Notes under the pieces: model-generated
Told to the model about the DNA's origin: nothing
The model's database searches: none
The model's input: only the letters and a program-made list of their open reading frames with translations
Shown here: positions 38,927 through 53,900 of the stretch, one piece after another
Layout of the letters: each line of letters begins with the position of its first letter
Numbering within the stretch: the stretch's first letter is position 1
Program-made: the position numbers and the translations under genes
DNA from: Watersipora subatra
Taxonomy: Eukaryota > Bryozoa > Gymnolaemata > Cheilostomatida > Watersiporidae
DNA length: 64,000 nt
Reading direction: 5' to 3'
NCBI RefSeq assembly: GCF_963576615.1
Contig: NC_088716.1
Location: forward strand, 56,677,415 to 56,741,414

Positions 38927-41900
38927 TTAATCAACAAATGACGCTAGGTTGAGTCTGCCGCGACCCCTTCCAAAACACTTCAAAGACCAATCCGCACTCT
39001 GACCTTCAGACTAAAATAAACAAGGCTACAGCAATCTGCAGTGCCAGTGAATTAAAGCAAAGGTACATGTAAGTGCAAAGGCTAAGCTACAAATTTATCA
39101 AGTGTTCTAGGCTATACAGTTAGCAGTTATTCAACTCCAATCGATATCATCAACCAAACGCTAGTGACATGCTCAACACTCAGATTTCCCAAGATGATTT
39201 CTAACTTATACATTTAGACAGTAAATTATTTTTGTATTGAACAGTTTCAATAGTAAAAAGTGTATGACAATTGAAAACAATTACAACGCCGTTTTAAGTA
39301 AATGTTGATGCATATTCGTTAATCTACTTCTGAACACAGAATAAATTTCTTTCTGCCAAAGAAAAAACTCAATCATACATTTTACTGTAAGATTAAATTT
39401 TGATCATTCATGAATCGCCAGTTTGCCTAAAAATTACACTTGATGACTCATACCTATGTCAGACAGCTGGACATGACTGCATTCAAATGAAAAAATCTAA
39501 AAGGGAAAACTTTCAACTAATTTGCGGCAGCTAGCAGGATCAATGAGAATCTGTTTTTGTGCGCTAACAGCTACAATGGTTATGATGTATGTCTGGATAC
39601 ACAGAATACAAGCCAGAAGCTTACAAATCCTTATCAATCAGAGTTGGGCATCCTCACCGTTGCCCAGCATCACACCTGTTCCCTGACATCACCTATGTTG
39701 TCAGGCTCCACACTTGTTGCCTGGCATCACACCTGTTCCCTGACATCACCTATGTTGTCGGGCTCCACACCTGTTGCCTGGCATCACACCTGTTCCCTGA
39801 CATCACCTATGTTGTCGTGCTCCACACCTGTTGCCTGGCATTACACCTGTTGCATCGCACCACACTTGTTTCATGGCACCACATCTGTTTCCTGAGAGCA
39901 CACCTGTTGCCAGGCACCACTCATGTTGCCTGGCATCACACCTGTTGCCAGGCACCACTCATGTTGCCTGGCATCACACATGTTGCCTGGCATCACACCT
40001 GTTGCCAGGCACCACTCATGTTGCCTGGCATCACACCTGCTGCATATCATCACCCGTGTCCTAGCATCAAACCTGTTGCCTGGCTTTACACCTGTTGCCA
40101 GGCATCAAACCTGTTGCCTGTCATCACACCTGTTGCTACATGCTCTTGTCAACTATAACGATTGCATCTAACTTGTCATACCTTGGCGAGCTGCTTCTGG
40201 CACTCATTGATTTCCTGGTCTAGTTTAGTGACTAAAGAGTCATTGTCTGTACAGCCAGCCGCACCAACCCGGTCCCGCTGTATCCTCTTTCTACAAGTCA
40301 TTTTTTGCTATAAATGACATTATATAACAGACATAATTAATGAGAAACGGACAGCGACCAATATGCAGCATGAAACTAAAGGGTGACAGGTATGTAAAAA
40401 TAGTACTAATCATTAAAACATGTACATAAAAGTGCATAAAACATAAGTGGGAGCTGGACATATGTGTGTTTGCCAAAGAACATGGAAGAGATTGTCTAAT
40501 GGCAAACACGGCTCTCAACATTTGCCTGTTAGTAGTAAACGCTATATATTGTATTAATGATTCTCACTTTGTTAGTTGGAGTCCAGCCAACTTGTACTTG
40601 AGATGTTCGGTAGCGGTTAATGCCTGATTAGTCCTGGGCAGATCATCAACTGGGTTGCTGATATCAGAGCTAGTAGGCGAAAGCATTTGAACAGGCACAA
40701 GAGGAGGGGGCCCTTGATCCAACCTTTCTCTCTCAAAGGTTGGATTACAAGAATGCACGTGCTCCAAGGGTGGGGGGCTATCACTCCTTCCCTTTGTTAC
40801 GTCACTAACTGTGTTCTCTGTAGCCATGCTAGATACACTTAATAAGGCTGGGACTTCCTTAGGAACGCAATGTTTTCTGCTTTGTGATTGATATTCTATG
40901 CGTTCCAACGGCGGTGGACCATCTCTGCTTCCTTGAACCAAGGATGCAGTATTTGTTGATGTCATCGTATTGACAGTTTGAGGTGTCACTGGCGCGCCTC
41001 TACCTTCACCAGTGTCAAAAGATGAAGGTGCCACAGCAAATCCGCCCAAGGGATTTGCTGGCATTATCTGACGAGGAGGATAAAGGTGAGGTTCATACTT
41101 ATCCGGTGTCGCATAGTAGATAGGTTGCTCTGGAACACGCCCGGTGTAAGGTGCGGCAGGGTGCATATACCCCCTATAAACTGGCAATTGAGTGTGTTGC
41201 ACACCGCTACAAGAAAATGAATAATTGCTAGGCACATGAAATAGATGCCAAGTTACAGAAACCAAACTCAGAATAAAGAAACACATAAACATCAGACCAA
41301 GTCAGGTATAAAATAGACCAATATTGAGCCATTCTCTGTTAAGATGTGAGCCAAATGGGAAAGCCACTACTTGATGAGGTTAAATGTGGAGAGAACCATA
41401 AAACTGGTAACCGCGGTGAAGCGCACGCACGCTTATGGTCTTTACACAACTTATGGTAAGTCATGACTGATGTATGAAGTGAGAAGTTAACGAGAGAGCT
41501 AGAGCTTACTTCAATTATTGCTCACACACTAGATCAAAAGTACTTGTAAAGCAAAACATTACATTAAAAGATTCCATGGTTCTCGTCGAGTTCAGGATGT
41601 TTGGCATTATAAGCCAATTGACTTCTTCATATTTGACCAAAAATGTCTGATAAAGGTTTTGGTTTCATAAAAAAAACAAGCCTACAGTAAAACATTTGCA
41701 AATTCTGACTTGCAGTAGAAGCTTACTGCAAGTCAAAATTTGCAGTAAGTTTCTACCTTGAGATACGAGCACACGAGCCGGCGTTATATGAGGTCTCTAA
41801 ATGGCCAAGTATGCGAGAGGCTGCATTCAAGAACATCATTGCTCGGTCTTTCTCGTCAAATCAGTTTTAAAAAGTTTTAAAAAGGCTGGCTAAAAGTTAG

Positions 41901-44900
41901 TGAAAGCGAGGCTGAAGGTTTAAAGTTGGAAAAAGGTAATACAAAAATTGAAACGAAGACAAAATTAGAGTTAAGTTTAGTAAAAGATTAAAACTTCGTT
42001 TCAAGTGTGCGTTTAGGCAGCTAAATTCATTTAAGTTAAATTCAGTATTTCTTATTTTACAAAGTGCCACAAAAGTCTAGTGTATCTCTCTCACACCATC
42101 ATTAGCCACTACGTCTATCTCGAAGGTAAAAACTCCATACAGTACTGTACACAGTAATGTTACATTGTATTGTAGATCATAACCACTAAATATATATTTG
42201 CAACTTTGTAAGAGTTAGTGAATCGCAACAATTAAAAACACATTTTCCACAGTAATATCCTTTTTTAGATGATTTATTTCATAATTTGGGAGCGGATTAA
42301 TTTGTACTTTGTTAATTTATATAGGAAATAGTACCTTGAGACTTGAGTAAATTGACATACGAGCTCAGTGCCAGAACCTGTATGACTGTATTCTCTTATT
42401 GAGAAATGACCCATGTTGTGAATTAGGCACTATGACATCAATAGCAGTATTTACACCACGCATACTACAACCAGTTCGTTGCATATTCTATAAACATGTC
42501 ACTAACTGACCGAACGTACTAAAAAAGGCAAAGAAACATTTCTGTGTAAAGGCTATAAATTGTACTCACAATGGTGTAGGGATCACATATGACATCCTCT
42601 ACAATGGAGAAAATCAAATAAGATCATTGGAGCTGAAAAAGGTTTGTCTACATCTCTGATAAGTTAATGTATTAATTGCAAGGAGCGCAATAAGACAATT
42701 TGGAAGGCAGTTCAGTGAGGTAGAGAGACGTTTAGGTCTTTCTATTTAATTAAATAGAGAGGTGGAACAACAGGTTCATTGGCGCATGATAGTGAATTGA
42801 AGCAAGCTACTTCATAGAGCAAATATTGAAAGCTGTCAATTTAGCAGATGACAGGACATGTGGCAATTGCAAGCATTGATGATTATCACAATTTCTTATA
42901 ACCGTTGTTCTCATTACAAGTAAAAATGGACTTGGCAGCAATGATAACGCAATCAAAAAAAGGTACATCAAAACCTTTGTTGTCTGTTTTGTAGAGTATT
43001 GAAGTTGATTCTGTAACTCGGCATACGACTTTATTTTAAGACTTCGGATAAATTGCAAAAATTTATGCTCTAGCTGATCTTCATAAACATCAATTTTAAA
43101 TGCAGACAAGTCTAAAACCTCCTATGGATATCATCGAACACAAAATAGTTTAAATAGCTTATTCCAGAAAATATTGTATATGTTCGGCCAGTGATACAAA
43201 TGGTTTAAAAGTTTGAAATTTCTACAATTTTAAAATGTACTCTTTAACTCTACTAGATGTTATTTGTGCAAATTTATGGAAGGGTTTAAAATTTCACAAT
43301 TTATTAAAAACGCACACAATTTTAATTTGCGTGCAAAACATGTGAAGAGAGTCAATTAAATTTCAACTGTTTAATAATAAGAGTATGAAATTATAGATTT
43401 GTGAAAAATGTTCGTGTTACAGGTTGAGTGAGAGAACAAATTTTTAATGCGTTAACGTAGCAAATAACATTACAGATTGGTGTTTGAATAGTATTTTGTG
43501 TTATTTTGACCGAAAACCAGGTTTTATCAACATTTTCAAGTCCATGAAAATTGATAGAAAGATCGATGATCCATGCAAAATGTCAACAGAAAACAGTTGC
43601 GATCCTATATAATTATATTAAAATTGTTCATTGTTTCAACTAGACTATCTAAAAATGGTTTGCTCAAATCATATTTATGAAAGTAGAGCAAGCGTTACTA
43701 GGTTTTAAAACAGATGACTTGAGAACAAGATAATTTTTAGGACAATGTTTGAGATTTCCTATTTGTGTGAAGAAAGAAGTTCTTGCTAGTGCACTCCTCA
43801 ATATGTACACAAAAGCTGATTGGAGTAATTGTAGTCACCACTCAAAAAAGTTAATTTGGGGTGTATAAATAAATGCGACACAACTTCGGTATTTGCGGAA
43901 TCTGCTTCAACCATGCGTTATAACTATCTGCCATGCTGTGAAACTGAAACATGTCGAGTGGTGACAAAATGGGGTAAAATGTATACAAATAGCAGCTAAG
44001 AGAGGGGTTTTGTCTTGCATTGGCATTGACATTGCATGTTGTATGTCCAAGGAAACGCCGAAAAAAATGACCATCTCATGTCACACATTGTTGCTTGCAT
44101 CTCAAGTGTTTTTGTCCTCAAAACTGTTTTTTCTAAACATCACCGTCATTGCAGAAAAATAAAAAATCATGATTATTTGGTATGAATAGATGTAATTTTA
44201 AAATGCTGTCAATTAATCTTAACTTCTATACAGATTTTAGTGTGACCACGATCTCTAAAATGTTGTGGCTATTTAACACCACAAATTTTTAGGCTTAATG
44301 TAAATACGAATATGCTCTACAACAATCCAGCCAACAATTAGTAGATACCAGTTATAAAAACAGTAGTACGACTGAAAACAACTTTGACATCTCTGAACAG
44401 CTGTGAGAAAGGTTTTAGTGACTGGTATTTGAGACAATAGTTCAAAATCTTTGAAATGGCTCACACTAAGAACAGCCACATACGCTTAACAATGGCCTCC
44501 TAAACTTCAAATATATTCTAAACCCATAACTCATCTTGTATGAAACCAGCTTTTACCAATCAAATGCGGTTGGTGTTTTGTTTCATTATCAGGCCTTGCT
44601 GAAGAGCTAAAATTTACTTATAACCGTTAAACTATACCTGGTTATGGTGGAAATTTGTGGGTGGATGCTGAAACCTTGGATGTGTGTGAAATGCCTTTTG
44701 TGGTTTTACTGAAACAAATGGGAATAATTGAGTGAAATTAATATTTTCGTTGATGTAGCAAAATCCATTGTTCTCCTACGTATATAAAGTGACTAAAGTA
44801 ATGACCGAGTGACAGATTTGATACAAATAACATATAGCAAGATGACAAAAGCACAATTGGTGTTAAATGCATGGAAAGGATAGTCACAAGAGAAAACATA

Positions 44901-47900
44901 CCTATAAAGACATAAGAATAGAATTGTCTAAATGACTTTAAGCATGTGTAAATAACCATGTAAGTCACTATGGTTTGAGTAACACTATGGGCCATCGAAG
45001 ATAAATGTCTCAACAACAGCATGTTTGAATAGCTGTAAACATCACTAGCAACTCTATGGGTCATTGAATCGAGCGACTCAATACAAACCTGTTGCCGTCC
45101 TTTGTTTTCTGCTAAAATCAAAGTGATTTTGTGCTTGTTGATGTGGAATATTAGCCATGGAAACCAATGGTGGAGGACTGCCAATAGACATCAAGGATGG
45201 GATTGTAGATGTACAGCTGAAGGGCACTGATGAAGCCCTGACTGGTGAAGATGGTGAAGATGTAACCACAGAACTCATGTTTGAAGCTGTGGCTGTGGTT
45301 ACCATGCGTGAAGGTGACGAAGTAGATGCCAAAATTGCTCCGCTAAACAGCACGGAAGAAATTATCCATGCTATTTGAAGGAAAATATCTTAGCATTTCA
45401 AGATTAGGGCCTTATAAACCTCCAACATAGGAGGAAAGTGCTGACAACTTCTATCATAGAGCAATGATGAACAAGGATCAGCAACACTTACCAAGTAGAT
45501 ACGACCGGTTCTGGAGATTGCGTGAGTGTGAGTGGAGTAGATGTGCAAGGAATAGTGGGAGATGAAAAAGTGGGAGCTAGTGCATCTTTACTAGCACTCA
45601 TAGTAGGCAAGGATGTTGGTGCAGAGCGTGATGCAGAGGTTACAGGAGAGTAGGAATACAGAGTCTCATGCGAAGCTTCTATGACAAAATCATCGTCGTT
45701 GTCAGAATCACCGCCGCTAGAGACAGACCAGTCTAACTCATCAGCTATCTGAAAATGAGAAAAAACTAGAAAATTATGAGAATGATAGATTAATGAGAAT
45801 TACGAAAAATATGAGAATTTTCGAACTTGAACCGATTTGAAACTTTACGCTATATGGAATTTTTTACTTGTTTTAACAAAAAAGACTCCACATGTTATGA
45901 AAGTTCCAAATGCTATCAAAGTTTTTGTTACAACGCAAAAACTTTCATAACACAAGTTGAACATAACGAAAATAAACATAACAAAAAATAGAAAACATTA
46001 ATTCATTACATCAAGTGAAATTTAAGTAAAGGGAGGCTTACGTTACAAGAGCGTCTACTGCACTGTTAGGATACAATATTCAATATTATACTATATATTT
46101 TTAGTGAAAGAACGCAAATAAGACATCAGATAAATTATGGCATCTTTGCTAACACTGGATTCTTTTTAAGGATCTTTAAAAAAAAACACTTTGTGGTCTA
46201 GGATGAACTCCTAACACCAATATTGATTTAGCAACTGAGTCTGAGGTGCAAAGATGCTATTATTTACCGACACTAACTCAGAGCCTTTTTATGAAAAAGA
46301 AGCTTTTCCAAAGATAGTGATAGTCTAATTGGTATGGAAGTCATCTTATAATGCTAAGTTTCTAAGAAGCAGCAAGAATTTTATATAACAATTGTCACTA
46401 TGCAACATAGTTTAATTCAATAAGAGAAGCTTAAAAACTGCAACAATTTTCTTATTAGTTTTTGGTCTGTTGCAAAGGCCAATGAAATTTTGATGCTGCT
46501 CCTTTAAAATGAGTTAAAAAAGGACAAGAAGCCAACCTGACGAGGCACTTGAGCTGACGAGTCAGCAAATACAGCGAATTCGCTGGTGACTAAATAATCA
46601 TTAATGTGGATATCAATTTCTCCAGTAGTATCTGTGAGGCAGACAGACAGCCTTTGTTCCTGCAAAAACACGAATTTCAAAGATAGAAATTGAAGGAATA
46701 AACTTGCAGAGACTTATTCCGCAAATGTGAAAAATATACATGTCTATTACAGATGAAGGCTGAGATCTATCAAGTAAAGTGTAAAGATAAAAGATTACGC
46801 CATCCAGGGGACCACAACTACCAACAATACAGCTGGCAAGAAAGTTACAAGGACTGGTGAAATGGTCTGCCTAGAGAGTTCTTCCTGAAACTGGAGGTTA
46901 GTAATACATGTAAGAATAAGAAAAAACAATTTGATCGCTGAGCAATTATTAGAATGTTTGCTAAGAGCGAGAACTTGAGAAACTATTACATAACTGAGTT
47001 GTCTGCCCTTACCCTAGTAATGGCTATCATTTATAAGCGGGTTCTTAATTTGGTGTTTTAGCATTTGTTTGTATGTCGTATTTTATCATGTTTTTACAAA
47101 CTTACATAGTCAGTTGTTCGAACTAATAATTATTCGGTGACCAGTTTTTAAATATCCCTAAAATGGCTACGCATCATAACGAAAAACTAACGTGATCGGT
47201 TCAAAAGGTCTTGTTTTACTCAGAATCAAATTGGATTCTTGGTGATGACCGGAATTTGGTTTTCTTTAAAATAAACTATATTCAGAGAAGACCTAAGGTT
47301 AATGTCCAACTCAGACAAGTTCCGAATATTCGACTGAAATACATGTATGTAGATAGATATCAAGCGCATACATATTCACACTGATCTAGATTGACACTAT
47401 ATGCTCGTACAATTAAAACTTACCCGATCTATGGCCTTGACAATTGCACAGAGTCGCTTGGAGGCCGTTAGATTAAGAAATGCTTTGCACGCTGCGGGTG
47501 ACCAAGTGTCACCTGTAGCGGGTAATATCCCAAACAACGTAGCCCGTTGAGCAAATATTGGTGTAATGAGAAACTTTTGTCTGGAAGTAATACAAACAAT
47601 GCAAATTTTAAAAAGATGCCTACCACGACAAAATTCACAAAAAGCTAATTTTGTCGCAACATACTTACTTCAGATAGTAGAGATGAGACTTGTGAACGGA
47701 ACACCGAGTGCCATAATCGACAAATGCTACTTGCACAAAGTTTCCATCTATCACTTTAGTGATACGAGCCCGATGCCAGTGGTTGTCATTAGGGTACCTG
47801 CACACGACGAGCTGTCCGGGTACCGCGAATGCCAGAGGCAGCTGATAAGTCATGGATGACTCTAAAGGGCTATATACTTCTCTAAAATAAAGATGTGTTG

Positions 47901-50900
47901 ACTAGACAAGCTTGACAAGTCTTGTCAGGTGTCTACACAGCAAACTTTGAAACTGTTTAGATAAACTAGATTATATTGGAAATGAAATTAAAGGCTGGTG
48001 CACCCTATTTCGCCATATGTTGGAGTTGTCCTCTCAGTGAGTATTCTTTGATTATGTGCGCCGTAAACCGATGGCATCGTCGAGGCAACGCGGATACTTC
48101 GGAAAGGTTTAATGCTGTCACTTTTTCAATAGTTCACCGAGCATCCACGACAGCCTGTGCAATGAGTACCACTTCGGCAAAAGTGATTGGCTGTCCCAGA
48201 TTCTACTATCTATATTTTCTTTCATGACAGTTGCTGCTGGACTTGTATTTCATCATTTCCGCGAAACCACATTGTATAATGAGAATGCTATACCACAGAC
48301 ATTTCACTTATGTAAGTGATGGGTTTGCAATAGTGTGAACATTGTTACAGATGATCACTGAAGTATAGCATGATTAACACCAACATATGGCGATATAGTG
48401 TGAACTAACTTAAAGCCAAACTACCAGCAGACTGAACTCTCTTATGATGAAAACACAAAACCTACTCGAGCTGGTCCATAAGTTCCTCTAGCCTGCTACC
48501 AGCATAAGCATCAGGAAGGAGCTGGACGAAGAAGTTGGATGGATCATAGATCTGACTGACCATGAGAGTTATGTACCGGTCAAGTGGTGGGACAGTTGAT
48601 GGCACATTGTAACACACTCCGGGGCCAACTGCATCTTGAATTTCTGTGGATAAGCTTCTTAGCTGCAAGTATAGACGTAGCAAAACGATGCCGCTAGCCT
48701 GCTAGACTTGGAGATGTTTAGGCACTATCAATTAAAGTACAGATAGGAAACATTTACCCAATATACCGTAAAACCTCTAATTGAACGCCACCTCTAACTG
48801 AACGCCATTTCTATATGAATGCCACCTCCATTTGACTGACACCCTGAAAGAAGGGTTGAAAAATAGAGCGCCATGGCGTTCAATTAGAGGTTTCACGGTA
48901 CATCAAATTTAACAAACTTGTCTAAAACTGGAATGCTCATGAGCTCTCACGCTCACCAGAAAGAGCAAGCTGCCTACACTCGTAAAGGAAGCACTACTAG
49001 TAATTCAGACCAATATTTTATTAATTTGTTTGTCAATCCTTTAAGAATGAGTCTATTTACCGCTTCCACATAAGGGACCACTCAATTCAGCAGCATGTTA
49101 AGTCACTCGTGAGTGACCAAAATTACGTAATGCCTCAGAAGGTACAACGAAGACAGTGCTTAGCCCAAGCTATTTCTACACTTTTCATTCTAGATAAAAA
49201 TCAGAAGAAACGAAGCTATGGTACGAGCTGCTACAGATACAACAATACATACGTAACCCAGCCTTGCCATATCTATTAATAGAGTGCATAAGAGAAATTT
49301 ACTGTGCTTTATATATTACCTGCTCTCTTGCTATACATTTTATGAGGTAAATTATGTAAAAAGACATTTTTTTTAAGGTAAATTAGAATTATATTATATT
49401 TAATAAAGAAAATAGTTTTATAATTTGAAGAAATAACTTTTAAAAGTAAAGTCAGACAGTCTCTGCTATCAGCATACAGCTAAAATCTTTTTGTTCAATT
49501 CAGTCATAAATGCAACATATCTCAAGCAATTTGTAAAACTGGATGCTTTATTTCATAGAAAACTCACTTTGAACATTTACTGACATGTAAATGTTTTCGC
49601 CGATAGAACATTGCAAAAAAATTAAATCCCCCACTGTCCACCCACTAATCCTCCACTGTACACCCACTAATCCTCCACCGTACACCTAAGATACACCGTA
49701 CACCGTACACACATAAGATTTTATCTTTAGAACACTTACGCAGCAATAAACATTGCTCTGTTAAACTCCGCGCAAAACATTAAAATTAAAAACAAGGAAG
49801 CGTTTAAAATAGCAATACACACGAAGCTGGCCTAGAAACTTGCAAGTGAATGTATTGGAACACTTCATCTTTTGTCCTCATAATCGTACATTTGAAAAAA
49901 TATTCTAAAATTTAATAAAAAATTCACAGGATATGCCATAAATACATACCCATATACAGGCCCTTAAAAGGTCGTTGCATATATACATGCCATCGGTACG
50001 ACAAGGAAATCAGGCAGAAGATTATTTATATACTCTAGGTCAGACCTTGTTAAAACAAAGGTTAAAGTCAGCGGAAAGCTTCAAGTAGTTCCTTTAAAAT
50101 AATGTCTGGGCTTACGTGAACAGGCTGAGCATGCTCCGTGACTTCTGCACTTGGTTTCACTCTGATTAGTGGACCAAATTTGGCTGAGATAATCTCAAAC
50201 TTAGCACTGAGCACCTCAGACAGTAGTGATTGTATGGAAGAAAATCCATATGTAGGAGGAGACAAATCTATTCCTGTGTCTAGCTGCAAGTACAAACATA
50301 CATGGCATAATCAAATCCTGTGCAGGTACAATTTCTTTAAGCAATTTTAGTACAACAGAAAAATTTAATAGCAAAGGTATTTGATGATTAATCTCACATC
50401 TGTTCCAAATTAACAGATTCATGTACATTAATAACAGCCGTAGCTTTCTAGAATAGTGACATCAGCAAAATATAACCACAGTTCTTATTAAAGATCTACT
50501 TCTGTATTACAGATCAGGAATTTAGGTTAAAGACCGTTGAGACACGAAAACACCAGGAATGTTGTAGCAATTTATGTCTTGCACTCGTTAGCATTTTGTC
50601 ATGTATACACTGTTTTTTGGTCAATTGATAAAAAGCTGAAGGAACGAGACAGGACGTTGGAGTTTGTACAGACGAATGGGGTTGTTATGATACACTCGTG
50701 TTAATACTAGAACTATACTAACAAGTGAATAAAGCCATCCTCAGTGTTGATGATAGAAAGATGCTTGTACATTGCCAACTCATCAGTTTCTAACTGAATG
50801 AATACACACTTCAACCATATATACAACCACTTCTACCATTTCTATTTCTTTACAACCTTGACATTTGTTCTGGTTTTTTGACAAATAAAAAAAACAACAC

Positions 50901-53900
50901 ATAAAGAATATCCATAAGTTGTCGAAATGAATTCTTACCAATTTTCTTAGTGATGAATTCAAATGAGAAATTTCACTATTAAAAGTGCTCGGGTTAATTT
51001 TAAAATATGATCTATGAAGTCACAAATTCTTAATCTCTAAATCATGTACTTAAAGAAATCCGTCAGATAAAAAGTGTTACAATGTTTCCATACACTTATA
51101 TCGCTGCTGTAAAATCTATACTTCTATACTTCTGCTACATTCCAGTTTTTGTTACGGAAAGTACGGTATATGTGAGCTTACATTTCAACAACTGGACGGT
51201 TCGCTATTTGAACCAATATCAACAACTTCAATATAACAGTAATAAGTGTGAATAGCATACCTTGAAGATTTCACGAAAATTGCCGAGGTATATACCGCAC
51301 GGTGTTTCTTCCACAACACTGCAAATCTTCTTAACCATTTCATGTGGAATACGCTTCTTTTTTGTTGGTTCATTAGATGGTTGCTGAACAGAACCTGGTT
51401 AAAAGAATATCATCAGATTGATAGAATACATACCAAAGTCCTAAGAATCACGCTATTAACCTTTTAAACCCTGGCTATCCTTGTCAATGTGCTTCAGTAA
51501 CCCGGGGCAATTCGTTCAACGATCTAAAGATTTAAAACTTTTATTAAATATATCTAGATGTGCTCGTAATATAACAATATTTGGTAAAGCACTAGTAAAA
51601 ATGTCCGGCAACCAATGGCACATGTCACCAAACAGAAAAAAAGTGTTTCACAACTATCCGGGCTAAAACCATAAAAATTAGTACGATTTTAAAAACTTGC
51701 AAAATATTTACAGTAGCATCATATCCATCGAACACACGCTTATCATAGTTTTATGGCTCAAGATAAACGGAAAAATTATTGTTAGTATCGTATAATTATT
51801 CATTTGCATTACAACCATCCATGACTAAACAACAAACGAGTCACATTTATTTTTTTATGAAGGAAGTAGATAAAGATATTTGAAAACGGCTAAAAACGGA
51901 AGCGAAATTTCTGGTCTAATGCCCTGTGCAAGAATGAATTTGATTGGTTTACACTGTTCTTTAGAAACAGCATTTGTAAACAGAGCCATATGAATGCCGT
52001 TATTTCGGCCGTTAGGGTTAGTGACACACTCTCGCAATGCCAGAATACTGGCCATGAGGGTTTAAAGTGTTAAACCCACATGGCCAGTATTCAGTGCTGA
52101 TTCAAACAATACGAACAACTTAAAGATGAACCTACGCAAAAACTTAGTAGATTTTATCAGAGTGTCGATATTTTTCTATTATTTGCGATCGTTTTCGATG
52201 TTTTTGATCAGACTGCCAGGATGTTTTAAGATTAAAATAGACAAAACTTGATTGTGGTAAAAACCTTAGATCAAGTGAAAGTACGATTCTGAGGTAAATA
52301 GATGCAAAGTGACTGACAGAATAGAAACCCGTAACACTAAAACTTGAACGCAATAGTCGATATTAACTAAAGCAGTAGCAGTAGCAACCAGTAGCATCAT
52401 TCTACTACATACTTCTCTTCTGAACGTTTTAACCAAGTTTTGTTGATTTTAATCTATAAACATCCCGGCAGTCAAATCACGTCAAACATAAGGAAACAAT
52501 CGCAAATGATAAAAATGTATCAATACTTTCTGATAAAGTCTACTAAAGTTTTGCTCTACTATGAGCATTAGAGCTCTCATAATAGAGCAAAAGTATGCTC
52601 TGTTATGAGAGTTATGACTCTCATAACAGAGCGTACGAAGTTGTGTTAGACAAGTACCTGCACCAGAAGAGTAATTAACATGGCTGAGAAACCAGTCGCC
52701 AGTGTCATTTTCTCGACGCAAGTTCACAGTCTCCACAAGGTCATTCATTAGGTTCAAAGTTGAACTGTATCCGTAATGCCTTGGATCAAACTCTCTGCCA
52801 ATCCTTGCACGATATAGCTCACTGAATTTATAAAGGGGCACCTCTTGATCCCCAAGGACCTACAATGCAGTTGAATTTCGTATGATTATTATGCTTACAC
52901 AATTACGCAATACCATGCATGCAAGCCAGCATGCATGAAATAAGCACTACCATCAGTCATTCAACATATTGGCCATTTGTGCCATGTAGGTGGCAGCCTT
53001 TATAAATAAACTGTTTTAAATTTAATTATTTTCCTATGATGAGAATGTAAAAACTTCATACTATGGTAGAGTGAGAAAGATATGAAAACAGAAAGGTAAT
53101 CAGTTTTGAGACCGCAAGTTCTCCATTATTTTCCCACTGTATGAGATTTGGAATTTTATTTGAGTGCAACAAGCAACTCGGATTACTTTGTAAATGATAA
53201 AATTCCACTGATAATTTTTGTTTGTATACATGTATATAATACGCAAAAACCGCAATGGAAGGCTGAAATCAGACATAAAACTAATAAGAAAAGCGTGACC
53301 AGCCTTTGTTACTGCTCGGCACAACGTTTGTCTGGTTGATTCGGAAGGTGGAGAGGACATCGACGAATCTACAAGAGAAGTTGAATATGGAAGACTGATG
53401 ACTATACATTGATTTATTTAACGATGGTAACGACTTGTTTGACGATGGGTAACATGCATGAACTGGAATAGACCTAAAAGACAATAGCATATGTAACATG
53501 AGAAAATTAATCTATGTTGTTTACATGGAATATGCAGGAGACAGAAAATGCATACAAGAATACAAGTACATAATACAAGAAGAATACATATAAAATACGT
53601 ATAAGAATACAAGGCAGGAATACAAGTCAGTAGATGAATATAGATACTATGAGTAGATAACATTGGTGATACAACAGATAATGGTTACAGCAGCTTGGAA
53701 ACTTAATAAACACAGATGTAAGATAGATGTAGAAACAGATCACCAGTCATGTAATCACTAAGAGCAAAATTAGGAAATACTATATAAGCGATATTATATA
53801 AGCGATATTATATAAGCGATACTATATAAGCGATGCTATATAAGCGATACTATGTAAGCGATACTATATAAGCGATACTATATGAGCGATACTATGTAAG

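Larger units (their letters stand above)
38927..45748 (-). other. TDRD5-like gene: low-complexity C-terminal part, exons 14-20
   Basis: Residues about 613-1114. Exon 14 is acidic then S/T/P-rich (DSDNDDDFVIEASHET). Exon 15 is S/T/P-rich with MSIGSPPPLVSMANIPHQQA. Exon 16 is helical and charged (EDQLEHKFLQFIRSLKIKSY). Exon 17 is a 29-bp microexon that joins in phase to make MSYVIPTPFGVQHTQLPVYR with exon 18. Exon 18 is Tyr/Pro-rich (PIYYATPDKYEPHLYPPRQ) and has two DxPPPLE repeats. Exon 19 is a short coiled coil (DSLVTKLDQEINECQKQLAK). Exon 20 ends with the basic CFGRGRGRLNLASFVD. The GR-rich end could be an arginine-methylation site; this is inference. Confidence 0.7.

Noticed and set aside
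39557-40171. Several overlapping His/Cys-rich ORFs (up to 189 codons)
   Set aside because: Generated by the 19-bp-based minisatellite; all frames are open to some extent.
45157-45378. Plus-strand ORF of 73 codons rich in E, D and T
   Set aside because: Antisense shadow of exon 15 of the TDRD5-like gene.
47566-48227. Plus-strand ORFs of 83-97 codons
   Set aside because: The first is antisense to the Tudor exon; the second lies in intron 10 with no domain.
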